64,000 nt of DNA from Clostridia bacterium (GTDB taxonomy: Bacteria > Bacillota > Clostridia > Christensenellales > Aristaeellaceae), in contig JAFXJP010000016.1 of the NCBI GenBank assembly GCA_017532155.1, forward strand, positions 1 through 64,000, written 5' to 3'. A program made the position numbers and the translations under genes. This document shows positions 50,045 to 58,673 of this stretch, piece after piece (the first letter of the stretch is position 1; each line of letters begins with the position of its first letter). The notes beneath the pieces were generated by a model. It saw only the letters and a list, made by a program, of their open reading frames with translations, searched no databases and was not told where the DNA came from.

Positions 50045-50856
50045 CACTTGCCCTCCCTTGCTGCCGCGGGGAAGGCCTCACGGAAGGTTTCGCAGGCAAA
50101 GACCGTTTCCGGCGTGCCGGCGCACAGGACGCTTTTATTCAGCAGCACCATTTGATCGGCATATTCCCTGACCAGCGACCAGTCATGCGATACCAGCAAA
50201 ATGGCCATATGCCGGCTGCGCTTAAGCTGATCGACGGTATCGAGGAACAGATACAGGCCGTTCTGATCCATACCGGACACAGGCTCATCGAGGATCAGCA
50301 GGTCGGGCGTAGGCGTAAGCGCCATCGCCAGCAGCACGCGCTGCAGTTCGCCGCCGGAAAGCTGGCCCATCTGTCGGCTTGCAAGCTTCTCCGCCTGCGC
50401 CAGAGAAAGCGCCTCCTGTACCCGCTCGCGGGTCTTTTTGCCAACGCCCGTCCAAACGGGGCGTTTGGTCAGCGATGCAGCGATAAAATCCGTTACCGTG
50501 ACGGGCATTTGCTTGTCAAAGGGCAGTTGCTGAGGTACATAACCCGTGCGTACCATGCGCAAAGGACGCTCGCGGTCATCAATGTGATGAATGGCGCCGG
50601 TATAGGGAATCTGCGAGAGCAGCGCGCGGATGAGCGTGGTTTTGCCAGCGCCGTTCGGGCCGACCAGCGCAGTCAGCTGGCCGCAGTGAATGTGCATGTA
50701 CACATCCTGCAGCAGCGTATCGCCGCCCGATGTGACAGACACGTTTTCCAGCTCAATGCGGCACAGCCCGCAATGGCTGTGATGGTGATGCGTGTGATCG
50801 TGGTGCTTGTGCGTGGGATCATACGCTTCAGGGGCGAAAAGATTATTCCTGGGCAT
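50044..50856 (-). CDS. Metal ABC transporter ATPase with His-rich N-terminus
   Basis: 270 residues. Walker A VGPNGAGKTT, Q-loop YVPQQLPFD, signature LSGGELQRVLLAMAL, Walker B LLILDEPVSGMD, switch His in LLVSHDW: a ZnuC-type ABC ATPase. Unusual N-terminal extension with a histidine cluster (HKHHDHTHHHHSHCGLC, about residues 17-33) that could bind Zn2+ or another transition metal and sense or buffer the cargo. Overlaps nth by 14 nt and the permease by 1 nt. Confidence 0.93.
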   Translation of the reverse strand: MPRNNLFAPEAYDPTHKHHDHTHHHHSHCGLCRIELENVSVTSGGDTLLQDVYMHIHCGQLTALVGPNGAGKTTLIRALLSQIPYTGAIHHIDDRERPLRMVRTGYVPQQLPFDKQMPVTVTDFIAASLTKRPVWTGVGKKTRERVQEALSLAQAEKLASRQMGQLSGGELQRVLLAMALTPTPDLLILDEPVSGMDQNGLYLFLDTVDQLKRSRHMAILLVSHDWSLVREYADQMVLLNKSVLCAGTPETVFACETFREAFPAAAREGK

Positions 50857-51502
50857 ACTCGTTTACTTTCTGCGGCTTCATCCGCTGATGATAATCTTTG
50901 CAATGTGCACGAAGCGGGCAAATATCGCACTTGGGATTGCGCGCGCTGCACACGCGGCGGCCGTGCCAGATCAGCCAGTGATGCGCATCGCACCAATCCG
51001 CCTTGGGAATGGCGCGGCGCAGCTGCCGCTCGGTTTCCTCCACGTTGTTGGCGTCCGCCAGACCGAGACGGTTGGACACGCGGAAAACATGCGTATCCAC
51101 GGCGATGGCAGGCACCTTAAAGGCATTGGCAAGCACCACATTAGCAGTCTTGCGGCCAACGCCGGGCAGCTGCGTGAGCGCTTCCATGCTATTGGGCACC
51201 TCGCCGCCGTACTTTTCACACAGGATGCGGCAGGCCGCGACAATATTAACCGCCTTGGTTTTAAAGCCGCAGCTTTTGACATAAGGATACAGCGTGTCGG
51301 CGTCGATGGCGGCCATGGCCCGGGCGTCGGGAAAATCGCGGAACACCGCGGGGGTGACTTTATTCACCTGCTTATCCGTGCACTGCGCCGAAAGCATGGT
51401 AGCCACCAGTGTTTCGTAAGGATTGGTAAAGTTGAGCTCCGGCCCGGCGTCGGGATAGGTTTCATACAGCAGGCGCAGGATCTCGCCTTTTTTCACTCTC
51501 AT
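50843..51502 (-). CDS. nth: Endonuclease III
   Basis: 219-residue DNA glycosylase/AP lyase for oxidised pyrimidines. Helix-hairpin-helix LPGVGRKTANVV with the catalytic Lys, catalytic Asp in VDTHVFRVSNRLGL, and the four-cysteine iron-sulfur site C-x6-C-x2-C-x5-C near the C-terminus (CSARNPKCDICPLRAHC). Overlaps its neighbours on both sides. Confidence 0.97.
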   Translation of the reverse strand: MRVKKGEILRLLYETYPDAGPELNFTNPYETLVATMLSAQCTDKQVNKVTPAVFRDFPDARAMAAIDADTLYPYVKSCGFKTKAVNIVAACRILCEKYGGEVPNSMEALTQLPGVGRKTANVVLANAFKVPAIAVDTHVFRVSNRLGLADANNVEETERQLRRAIPKADWCDAHHWLIWHGRRVCSARNPKCDICPLRAHCKDYHQRMKPQKVNEYAQE

Positions 51503-52131
51503 TTCTTCAGTACTCCCTCAAGCGTTCTGCGGTAGCGGCGCATCAGCAGCAGTATCAGCGTGTATACCGGGAAAGTGCCCAGCTGCGCCAGCAGCCGGAT
51601 GCCGATATACTCTTCCGCGGCGGTTTTGGTCACCCAGTTGAGCGCCCACAGCGAATTGAGAAAAGCGTAGCATATCAGGGAAACCAGCAGCTGACAGATG
51701 ACAATGCGCAGCGTGGGCAGTTCCTTTTTATGCAGGAAAATGCCGTAGAAAAGGCCCGTCATAAAGGCCGTCAGCGTGTAGCCAAAGTAAAAATTGCCGG
51801 CATTGAAAAGCAATGCGCCAATGATGTCAGCCACCACAGCCAGCGTAACGGTGGGCACCAGGCCAAAGAGCATGCCCGACAGCGCCAGCGGCACAAAGCC
51901 CAGCGACAATTCCAGAATACGCGGCAGAATGGTGATTTTGCATACCTCTGCCATGATGATATTCAGCGCGATCAGCATGCCAAGAAGAGAAATCTCCTTG
52001 GTGGTAAAACGCTTTTTTTCCACAATAAAGCAGCTGACCAGACCAAGAACCAGCGTGATCAGCACCAGGATCATAACCAGGGCGCTGTGATCATTGATGA
52101 AGCTGAGCGCTCCGCGGATGAGGGTATCCAT
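51499..52131 (-). CDS. folT: ECF transporter substrate-binding (S) component, folate-type
   Basis: 210 residues, about six membrane helices. The FolT-like region ELSLGFVPLALSGMLFGLV and VADIIGALLFNAGNFYFGYT matches the folate-family S components, which bind the vitamin and dock to a shared EcfA-EcfT module encoded elsewhere. ATG at 52131 with AAAGGAGG 7 nt upstream. The gene symbol rests on this pattern alone; related S components (e.g. for other vitamins) cannot be excluded. No riboswitch upstream. Confidence 0.8.
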   Translation of the reverse strand: MDTLIRGALSFINDHSALVMILVLITLVLGLVSCFIVEKKRFTTKEISLLGMLIALNIIMAEVCKITILPRILELSLGFVPLALSGMLFGLVPTVTLAVVADIIGALLFNAGNFYFGYTLTAFMTGLFYGIFLHKKELPTLRIVICQLLVSLICYAFLNSLWALNWVTKTAAEEYIGIRLLAQLGTFPVYTLILLLMRRYRRTLEGVLKK

Positions 52132-52158
52132 GGCGCAGCCTCCTTTCAAAGGGGAGAT

Positions 52159-53100
52159 TTACTCCACTGTTTCGCGTACAACAAAGCTTTCAAACAGGAA
52201 TTCCAGCAGCGCATCGCGGTTGGCCGGCACATCAATCTGCTGCGTGGCCATTTCCATGTAGTAGAATTCCCGGCCTGTGCCGTCGATGGGAATGCGGAAC
52301 TGCTCGATATCGGCGTCGCGCAGCTCAAAGGCATAGCCGGCAGCGTCCAGAAAATCCTTGAGGGTCATGTTGGTAGCGGTAATGTTGTTAAACACGGTGG
52401 TAGCGATCTGCACAGCGCTGTTGTAATCCACCTCGCGCAGGCTGTCGGCCAGAGAGGAAACAACATTGCGCGCACGGGTGGTGCGGCGATAGTCGTAGCG
52501 TTCGCCGTCTACCGAAATATCCGAGCGGATGCGCATGTAAATGACAGCGGCATAACCGCGGAAATGATACGTGCCCGCGCCCTTGAGAACAGGCTCTGTC
52601 CAGTCGCTCTTATAGGCATTTTTATCACGCAGACGGATGGATTCGCCATTGGTGACAGTGATGTCCACGCCGCCCAGCGCATCGATGATATTGGCCACAT
52701 TGTTCCAGTCGACCAGAATATATTTTTGAATATCCAGACCGAAATGGGAATTGAGCGTCTGCATCATCTCTTCAATAGAGAAGCGCTTGGCAATGCCGTT
52801 AAGGCGGCCATAAGCGCCATCCGGACGCATGACCAGCATATCGCGGATGAAGGAGGTGAGCATCACGCGGTGCGCGATGGTATCGACCGTCACCAGCATG
52901 ATACCGTCGGTGTTGCGGGGCGCGTCCTCACTCGAGCCGGACCAGGAGTCAGAGCACAAAAGCAGATAATGATGCATACCCGCGGGCGTTTCTTCGATTT
53001 CGTCCTGCGTCAACGGCACAATGGGGATCAGCTCTTCAGCAATGCCCAGGGGCAGGGACAAACAAAAAATCAGACAAAAACAAAGAATCTTCTTCAGCAA
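52159..53100 (-). CDS. LytR-CpsA-Psr (LCP) family protein
   Basis: 313 residues: signal/anchor 1-20, then the LCP domain with DGIMLVTVD, LTSFIRDMLV (catalytic-type Arg/Asp), YGRLNGIAKRF, DALGGVDITV and YMRIRSD. LCP enzymes attach secondary polymers such as teichoic acids to peptidoglycan outside the membrane. It has the short N-terminal helix form. TTG start with GGAGG upstream; overlaps comEB by 7 nt. Confidence 0.92.
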   Translation of the reverse strand: MLKKILCFCLIFCLSLPLGIAEELIPIVPLTQDEIEETPAGMHHYLLLCSDSWSGSSEDAPRNTDGIMLVTVDTIAHRVMLTSFIRDMLVMRPDGAYGRLNGIAKRFSIEEMMQTLNSHFGLDIQKYILVDWNNVANIIDALGGVDITVTNGESIRLRDKNAYKSDWTEPVLKGAGTYHFRGYAAVIYMRIRSDISVDGERYDYRRTTRARNVVSSLADSLREVDYNSAVQIATTVFNNITATNMTLKDFLDAAGYAFELRDADIEQFRIPIDGTGREFYYMEMATQQIDVPANRDALLEFLFESFVVRETVE

Positions 53101-53567
53101 GGGATTGTTCCTCCGGTTTCAGGGTCAAAGCGCTCCAGGGGGATGCCAGCCTCCCGGAACAGCTCCAGGGAAAAATCATCGGGATAGCCGTACTGATACA
53201 CCACGCGGCGGATACCGGCATTGATGATCATGCGCGTGCACACAGAGCAGGGCTGATGCGTACAGTACAGCGTGCCGCCGTCAATGGAAATACCAAGCTT
53301 GGCCGCCTGGATGATGGCGTTCTGCTCGGCATGGATGGCAAAGCACACTTCCGTGCGCGTACCGCTTGCCACGCCCAGCTTGCGGCGCAGGCATTCGCCC
53401 TTTTCGCGGCAGGTGGCAAGGCCGGCAGGCGCGCCGTTATAGCCCGTGGTCATCACGCGCTTATCCTTGACGATGACGGCGCCGATGGCGCGGCCCTCGG
53501 TGTAGCAGCTGGTCCAGGTGGAAACAAGATGCGCCATTTCCATAAAGCGAGCGTCCCATTTATCCAT
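53094..53567 (-). CDS. comEB: dCMP deaminase-family protein (ComEB type)
   Basis: 157-residue zinc-dependent cytidine/deoxycytidylate deaminase. Zinc and catalytic motifs FAIHAEQNAI (HAE) and THQPCSVC (PCxxC), with TTGYNGAPAG for nucleotide binding. Makes dUMP from dCMP for thymidylate synthesis. First gene of the seven-gene operon; GGAGG lies 8 nt before the ATG. Confidence 0.95.
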   Translation of the reverse strand: MDKWDARFMEMAHLVSTWTSCYTEGRAIGAVIVKDKRVMTTGYNGAPAGLATCREKGECLRRKLGVASGTRTEVCFAIHAEQNAIIQAAKLGISIDGGTLYCTHQPCSVCTRMIINAGIRRVVYQYGYPDDFSLELFREAGIPLERFDPETGGTIPC

Positions 53568-53623
53568 GCGTGCGGCCTCCTGACAATCATTGTGTAAACA
53601 GAGAATAACTTTCCAATCTTATT

Positions 53624-53651
53624 ATTATACCTTTTGGACGCAAGCTGTCAA
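53624..53651 (-). promoter_or_regulatory. Promoter of the comEB-to-GH13 operon
   Basis: On the minus strand TTGACA (53651-53646), 16-nt spacer, TATAAT (53629-53624). Confidence 0.85.
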
Positions 53652-53694
53652 TGGATTGCGCTTCATCCAATGAAAATTTGCATTTTATACAACG

Positions 53695-53722
53695 AAAAAG
53701 GAGCGCCCTTGCAGGCGCTCCG
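53695..53722 (-). terminator. Terminator of the lone solute-binding protein gene
   Basis: On the minus strand GGAGCGC-N8-GCGCTCC followed by TTTTTC. Confidence 0.85.
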
Positions 53723-53737
53723 GAGAGAACAGAATGA

Positions 53738-55300
53738 TTAGCGGGACATGTAGCGGTCGTAGGCAGTCTGGGTGATTTCAAGCGCTTCGCTCATGCCGAA
53801 CGCTTCAAGCTGCTTGACATAGGCGTCCCAGTCAGCCTCAACGGTCTTTTCACCCTTGATGAACTGTACCAGAGATTCATTGACATAGGTCTTGATATCT
53901 GTCATCAGTCTGGCGCGGTCAGTGGATTCATCCAGCGTCAGCTGCACGCTGCTGGGAATGAACCAGGCAGAGTCCCAACCGGGCATGGGAGAGTACATCT
54001 GACGCATAGCCAGAACAACTTCGTCACGCAGGAGGTTGGGGTTGAAGCGCTCAGCGGTGAACTCAACGCGAGGCCAATAGCTCAGGCGGCAGCAGTTGTG
54101 CATGATGGAGGTTTCGTACTTTTCGTTGTGGAGAACCCAATCGGTGTGTACGCGCTTGCCGTCAACCACATGCCAGCTCAGGCCTTCGGGGCCCCAGTTG
54201 GCATAATCAGCGCCTTCTTCACTGTAGGCGTAGTTGAGGAACTGGCATACCAGCGGAATGTATTCTTCAGGCAGAGACTGGGTAATGACGGTATCGTAGC
54301 CTTCGTTCAGGTTGACATCCTGTCTGTTGAACAGGTGACCGACGAATTCTTCATTCATAGCCAGATAGGGGCCCTTGGCAATGCGGTTGTTCGCAGCCTG
54401 AGCATCAGAGTAGGCGTTGCCGATCGGGATGACGGAAGAAGCGACCAGCTTGGCGGAGAACTGCTTGCGGACAGCGGTATTCTTCAGCGTGGCGAAGTCC
54501 ATAGACAGATAGCCCTTCTGATACCAGTCCGCCAACATTTCAACCATGGCCTTGTAGTTATCGCCGTAGGCGTAGTATTCGACCTTGCCGTCAACAACGT
54601 AGAAGTCGTCCGTGACCACGTTGAAGCCTTTGCCGAAGGTTTCCTTCATCTTATCCATGCTGGAAGCATAGGGAATGACATCAGGATACTTGGCCAGAAC
54701 AGCGTCAAAATATTTTTCGATGTCGTCAAAGGTCTTCCAGGTAGTAGGATCCATATTGAATTCATCCAGCCAATCCTGCTGGAGGATGAAGCAGTCCGCC
54801 ACAGTCTGCGGTTCTTCGCCCCATACGGAGAAGGCCAGCACCTGACCGTCTTCGTTATAGAACTGACGCTTGGCTTCTTCGGAGGAATTAATCAGCGCGT
54901 AATAGTCAGGCGCATACTCTTCCAGATAAGGAGTCAGATCATAGATCAGGCCATCGTCATACGCCGCGACCAGACCGCCCTTGTAGTTCTTCTGGAAGTC
55001 AACAATAACATGCGGCATATCCTTCAATCCGCCGCTGAGAACCTTGGCGAAGCTTTCGGAAACGGCGCCATAGGTAGGATGGTAGAAATCAATATCAATG
55101 CCGGTAACCTTCTGGAAATCCTGCCACACGGGGCTGTCGTCCAGATCGGTATACACCTGAGAGCTGCCGGTGTTGAGTTCAAACCAAACCTTCAGCTTGA
55201 AGCCTTCCTCTGTCTGCAGAGGATAGGTGACATCGGCAACCGCAGCCACGGTGGGCAGCAGCATGCACATGAGTAGGAACAGTGCGAAGAACTTTTTCAT
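53738..55300 (-). CDS. Extracellular solute-binding protein, LplA/family 1-like
   Basis: 520 residues with a cleavable signal peptide (about 1-22, no lipobox). Two-lobe type-1 binding fold: KVWFELNTGSSQVYTDL, PVWQDFQKVTGIDIDFYHP near the N-terminus, and a C-terminal part rich in aromatic residues (GWDSAWFIPSSVQLTLDES). It resembles LplA/AlgQ-type binding proteins for oligosaccharides. No permease genes are adjacent, so it must work with permeases encoded elsewhere or serve a sensing role. Driven by a promoter flanked by two identical palindromes. Confidence 0.9.
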   Translation of the reverse strand: MKKFFALFLLMCMLLPTVAAVADVTYPLQTEEGFKLKVWFELNTGSSQVYTDLDDSPVWQDFQKVTGIDIDFYHPTYGAVSESFAKVLSGGLKDMPHVIVDFQKNYKGGLVAAYDDGLIYDLTPYLEEYAPDYYALINSSEEAKRQFYNEDGQVLAFSVWGEEPQTVADCFILQQDWLDEFNMDPTTWKTFDDIEKYFDAVLAKYPDVIPYASSMDKMKETFGKGFNVVTDDFYVVDGKVEYYAYGDNYKAMVEMLADWYQKGYLSMDFATLKNTAVRKQFSAKLVASSVIPIGNAYSDAQAANNRIAKGPYLAMNEEFVGHLFNRQDVNLNEGYDTVITQSLPEEYIPLVCQFLNYAYSEEGADYANWGPEGLSWHVVDGKRVHTDWVLHNEKYETSIMHNCCRLSYWPRVEFTAERFNPNLLRDEVVLAMRQMYSPMPGWDSAWFIPSSVQLTLDESTDRARLMTDIKTYVNESLVQFIKGEKTVEADWDAYVKQLEAFGMSEALEITQTAYDRYMSR

Positions 55301-55377
55301 GATTGTGCCTCCTTCATTTTTATATACAAAGAAAACGCTCTTTGAATATACAAAATATTGTGTATCAGGTTGAGAAT

Positions 55378-55406
55378 ATTATATAATATCTTGCGCAAAA
55401 ATACAA
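55378..55406 (-). promoter_or_regulatory. Promoter of the lone solute-binding protein gene
   Basis: On the minus strand TTGTAT (55406-55401), 17-nt spacer, TATAAT (55383-55378). Confidence 0.78.
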
Positions 55407-55428
55407 CCGTCGCACGAAAGTTGCGCAA
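55391..55428. promoter_or_regulatory. Twin TTGCGCAA palindromes, probable operator
   Basis: Identical palindromes TTGCGCAA at 55391-55398 and 55421-55428, 30 bp (about three helical turns) apart, one within the promoter spacer and one just upstream of the -35. This fits a repressor dimer pair, most likely LacI-type given the central CpG. Confidence 0.65.
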
Positions 55429-55494
55429 TGTTGAGAAAAAATTGCACAGCAAAATATAAAGTGTTCAAAAATATATTTCTAATTGGAAAAAAGC

Positions 55495-55524
55495 TTGACA
55501 AACAGGCCCTGTAATGGTTACAAT
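55495..55524 (+). promoter_or_regulatory. Promoter of the structured RNA/rny leader
   Basis: TTGACA (55495-55500), 18-nt spacer, TACAAT (55519-55524). Confidence 0.82.
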
Positions 55525-55530
55525 AACTTG

Positions 55531-55825
55531 ACCGGCTGAAAAAGGCCCATGTGATACATGGCCTGTGCTGTTTTTCGATACACCATGTTCTGGTTCCTCA
55601 GCTTCGGCAGGATTGTAACACCTGCCTTTACATGATAAAGCAAGCTTATTTGCGTTGCTGTTTTGTTGTGGTAAAAAATGTAGTTGGGGCGCGTAAGTCG
55701 CTCAGTGATATCCATGCTCCCACGGGAAAGCTATGCTTTTCCCGGTTGTTTGGCAATCAGAGAAGCGTAGTGTGTTGTAATGAATTCAGCATACAGCCGT
55801 GCAGGTTTGCTCCTGCACGGTTTTT
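55531..55825 (+). ncRNA. Structured RNA of about 290 nt with its own promoter and terminator
   Basis: Bounded by a near-consensus promoter and a strong terminator (CCGTGCAGG / CCTGCACGG, 55797-55820, then TTTTT). Its ends pair over long range: CGGCTG (55533-55538) with CAGCCG (55794-55799), GTGCTG (55565-55570) with CAGCAT (55787-55792), ATACAC (55578-55583) with GTGTGT (55770-55775), CTGGTT (55590-55595) with AATCAG (55755-55760); local hairpins include GGCAGG/CCTGCC (55606-55626) and CGGGAAAGC/GCTTTTCCCG (55723-55744). The rod-like plan recalls 6S RNA, but it is longer and I recognise no conserved core of 6S, RNase P or SRP RNA. It may be a free RNA or a leader of rny. Confidence 0.7.
55797..55825 (+). 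terminator. Terminator of the structured RNA
   Basis: Stem CCGTGCAGG / CCTGCACGG with loop TTTGCT, then TTTTT, 55 nt before rny. Confidence 0.92.
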
Positions 55826-55879
55826 CAATTGGTACATAAAAATAAAATTTGAGATTTTTAAAGAGAGGGAGGGACGCAA

Positions 55880-57421
55880 TTGAACATTTATCTTGCCATT
55901 GGTCTGATCATTGTTGCGCTGGCCATCGGCGTGGTTGTCGGTATGGCGTATCGCAAGAATGTTGTGGAAAAAAGCATTGGCCGTTCGGAAGAATACGCCA
56001 AGAAGCTGCTGGACGACGCCACCCGCAAGGCAGCTGAAGTTAAAAAGGAAATGGAACTGGAAGCGAAGGAAGAAGTGCTTCGCCTCAAGAACAAGCTGGA
56101 TGACGAAATCCGCACCCGCCGCGCCGAAATGCAGCGCAGCGAGCGCCGCGTAAACCAGCGTGAAGAAATGCTCGACAAGAAGATGGATAACCTCGAAAAG
56201 CGCGAGGAAGCCATGAACAAAAAGGCCGAGCAGACCCAGGAACTCTACGATGAAGCGGAGCAGATCCGCGATAAGCAGGTCAAAGAGCTCGAGCGCATCG
56301 CCGGCATGACGCAGGACGAGGCCGAGCAGATGATCATCAGCCGCGTGCAGAAGGAAGCGTATCATGACGCTGCCGCGCTCGTGCGCGATATCGAAGCCAA
56401 GGCCAAGGATGAGGGCGAAAAGAAAGCCCGCAATATCATTGCCCTGGCCATCCAGAAGTGCGCTGCCGATCACGTGGCCGAAACCACGGTATCCGTTATC
56501 AACCTGCCCAACGACGATATGAAGGGCCGCATCATCGGCCGTGAAGGCCGCAACATCCGCGCGCTGGAGACGGCGACGGGCGTTGACCTGATCATCGATG
56601 ACACCCCCGAAGCTGTGATCGTTTCCGCTTTCGATCCCGTGCGCCGCGAAATTGCGCGCATCGCCATCGAAAAGCTCATTCAGGACGGCCGCATCCACCC
56701 CGCCCGCATCGAGGAAATGGTGGAAAAGGCCCGCAAGGAAGTGGACAATCAGATCCGCGAAGCCGGCGAACAGGCCATCTTCGAAACGGGTCAGCACGGC
56801 CTGCATCCCGAATTGGTTAAGCTTCTGGGCCGCATGCGCTATCGCACTTCCTATGGCCAGAACGTGCTCAAGCACTCCATCGAAGTCAGCCACCTGGCGG
56901 GCCTCATGGCAGCCGAGCTGGGCGCGGATGTTCAGCTGGCCAAGCGCGCCGGTCTTCTGCACGATATCGGCAAGGCTGTCGACCACGAGCAGGAAGGCAC
57001 GCACGTACAGCTGGGCGGCGAACTGGCCCGCAAGTATCGTGAAAACAACGACGTGATCCACTGCATCCTGGCGCACCACAACGATGTGGAGCCCCAGACC
57101 GTGGAAGCCGTTCTGGTGCAGGCTGCTGACGCCATCAGCGCTGCCCGTCCCGGCGCGCGCCGTGAATCGCTGGAGAACTACATCAAGCGTCTGGAGAAGC
57201 TCGAGGCCATTGCCAATGAGTTTGCCGGCGTTGAAAAGTCCTACGCGATCCAGTCCGGCCGCGAAGTGCGCATCATGGTTAAGCCCGAGGATATTACCGA
57301 TGAGGGCACCAAGGTGATGGCCAAGGAGATTGCCAAGCGCATTGAGCGCGAGCTGGAATATCCCGGTCAGATCCGCGTGAACGTGATCCGCGAAACCCGC
57401 TGCACGGAATACGCAAAGTAA
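55880..57421 (+). CDS. rny: Ribonuclease Y
   Basis: 513 residues. N-terminal membrane helix (about 3-23), long coiled coil (about 25-190), KH domain with [15 protein letters not shown], and HD domain with LLHDIGKA (His361-Asp362). Membrane-bound endoribonuclease that starts mRNA decay in Firmicutes. TTG start with GAGGGAGGG 8 nt upstream. Preceded by a terminated structured RNA, so its expression depends on read-through or its own start site. Confidence 0.97.
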   Translation: MNIYLAIGLIIVALAIGVVVGMAYRKNVVEKSIGRSEEYAKKLLDDATRKAAEVKKEMELEAKEEVLRLKNKLDDEIRTRRAEMQRSERRVNQREEMLDKKMDNLEKREEAMNKKAEQTQELYDEAEQIRDKQVKELERIAGMTQDEAEQMIISRVQKEAYHDAAALVRDIEAKAKDEGEKKARNIIALAIQKCAADHVAETTVSVINLPNDDMKGRIIGREGRNIRALETATGVDLIIDDTPEAVIVSAFDPVRREIARIAIEKLIQDGRIHPARIEEMVEKARKEVDNQIREAGEQAIFETGQHGLHPELVKLLGRMRYRTSYGQNVLKHSIEVSHLAGLMAAELGADVQLAKRAGLLHDIGKAVDHEQEGTHVQLGGELARKYRENNDVIHCILAHHNDVEPQTVEAVLVQAADAISAARPGARRESLENYIKRLEKLEAIANEFAGVEKSYAIQSGREVRIMVKPEDITDEGTKVMAKEIAKRIERELEYPGQIRVNVIRETRCTEYAK

Positions 57422-57518
57422 GATCAAGGGCTGTTCGGGAGGCTGCTTTGAAATCCAAAGCACCTCCCCCGCCCCAAGGCCTGCGCTGTGCTGATGCAAA
57501 CACTGCGACAGGCAATAG

Positions 57519-57562
57519 AAAGAGAGAAGGTCGTCAAATCCACGACCTTCTCTCTTTTTTAT
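57519..57562 (+). terminator. Terminator downstream of rny
   Basis: AGAGAGAAGGTCGT / ACGACCTTCTCTCT with a 7-nt loop, then TTTTT. A second hairpin without U-run (57438-57468, GGGAGG ... CCTCCC) lies nearer rny. Confidence 0.9.
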
Positions 57563-57586
57563 AAAATTTTCCGTAACCGCTCAATC

Positions 57587-57617
57587 AAAAGGAGGCTTTT
57601 TAAAAGCCTCCTTTTTA
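57587..57617. terminator. Terminator of the PHP-domain gene
   Basis: Near-perfect palindrome AAAAGGAGGCTTTT / AAAAGCCTCCTTTT with T-runs on both strands. Confidence 0.85.
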
Positions 57618-57625
57618 ACGTTCAC

Positions 57626-58660
57626 TTACAGCAATTCATCCACAAAATACGCCCTGGTGTATGCCTTCTTGCCGGCGTGGTCCATGATCTCCAGGCGCAC
57701 ATAGCCGTCCTCAGGCAGCACTTCAAACTCTGCATGCGTGATCACTTCGCCCGCACGCGTGCCAATGTGCGGAATGCGGTTTTTAGCCTTATTGCGTGGC
57801 TCGGTGCGCAGGAATACCTCGCGCGCAGGCGAGCATTCCACATGAATCTTGTTGCCTTCCATATACAGCTTTTCAATGGTCGGGCCGGTGGAGGCGTAGA
57901 AATCGCCATTCGCAATCGCGGCGATAACCGTCTCATAATCGAGCTTCTCCGCCTTGATCATATTGAAGCCGCCAAAGGAATCGCACAGCGGATCGCCGAA
58001 GGGATACTTGTTATGATTGTCATCATTGGCAAATACCTTGAGGCGCTGACCCATGCGCAGCAGCGTATCGTAGGTCTGCGCATCATCGCTGGCATAGCCT
58101 TCCGTAGCATACACGCCGTGATTGTAAATTTCCATGCCCATCAGGCCTTGGTACTGCATCACATCAGTCAGATCCTCGCGCGACCAGACGGGGTGATTAT
58201 AGAATACCAGATAACCGTTTTCATTGGCCTGCTTGATGATGCGGTTGATGCAGGAAACCGTGTATGTGCGGGTGCACAGATCGCCCACACGCGGCAGATC
58301 CTCCACCGCATGATAGCGCGTAGCATAGCGCATAAAGCGCGGATCCACCATGATATGCTTATTCACATCCGGCGTTTTGGCGATGAAATTAAGATGCGTG
58401 GTATGGTAAAAACGGCTCAGCTCCGGCTCCATCATGTCCTTTACATACATTTCATAGCCATTGAGCATCAGGAAGCCTTCTTCCGACATATCCGTATGAT
58501 CCACCATGTACTCGTGGTCGGTGATCGCCAGGATGCTGTAGCCGTGCTCCTTGTACGCTTTTTTCAGTTCCTCCGGCGTCAGGTTGCCATCAGAGAGTGT
58601 GCTGTGGCAGTGCAGGTTGGCCTTGTAGAATTGTCCTTTTTCGGGCAGCAGATAACGCAT
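57626..58660 (-). CDS. PHP-domain phosphoesterase (CehA/McbA-like)
   Basis: 344 residues. PHP metal-site motifs in order: ANLHCHSTLSDG (residues 14-25), ITDHEY, HTTHLNFIA-like His region, FYNHPVWS, EIYNHG and FANDDNHN, plus a C-terminal beta domain. Proteins of this type cleave phosphoesters or similar substrates; the substrate is unknown. ATG at 58660 follows GAGGTGAT. Ends in a bidirectional terminator. Confidence 0.9.
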   Translation of the reverse strand: MRYLLPEKGQFYKANLHCHSTLSDGNLTPEELKKAYKEHGYSILAITDHEYMVDHTDMSEEGFLMLNGYEMYVKDMMEPELSRFYHTTHLNFIAKTPDVNKHIMVDPRFMRYATRYHAVEDLPRVGDLCTRTYTVSCINRIIKQANENGYLVFYNHPVWSREDLTDVMQYQGLMGMEIYNHGVYATEGYASDDAQTYDTLLRMGQRLKVFANDDNHNKYPFGDPLCDSFGGFNMIKAEKLDYETVIAAIANGDFYASTGPTIEKLYMEGNKIHVECSPAREVFLRTEPRNKAKNRIPHIGTRAGEVITHAEFEVLPEDGYVRLEIMDHAGKKAYTRAYFVDELL

Positions 58661-58673
58661 ACAATCACCTCAT

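Larger units (their letters stand above)
55301..55494. other. Leader and regulatory region of the lone solute-binding protein
   Basis: Holds the ribosome-binding site AAGGAGG, an A/T-rich leader, the promoter and two TTGCGCAA palindromes. No gene seen. Confidence 0.7.

Noticed and set aside
55531..55825. RNase P RNA, SRP RNA or T-box
   Set aside because: The conserved cores of these RNAs (e.g. GAGGAAAGUCC, GGAAGGAAGCAGCC, UGGNACCGCG-like anti-terminator) are not found.
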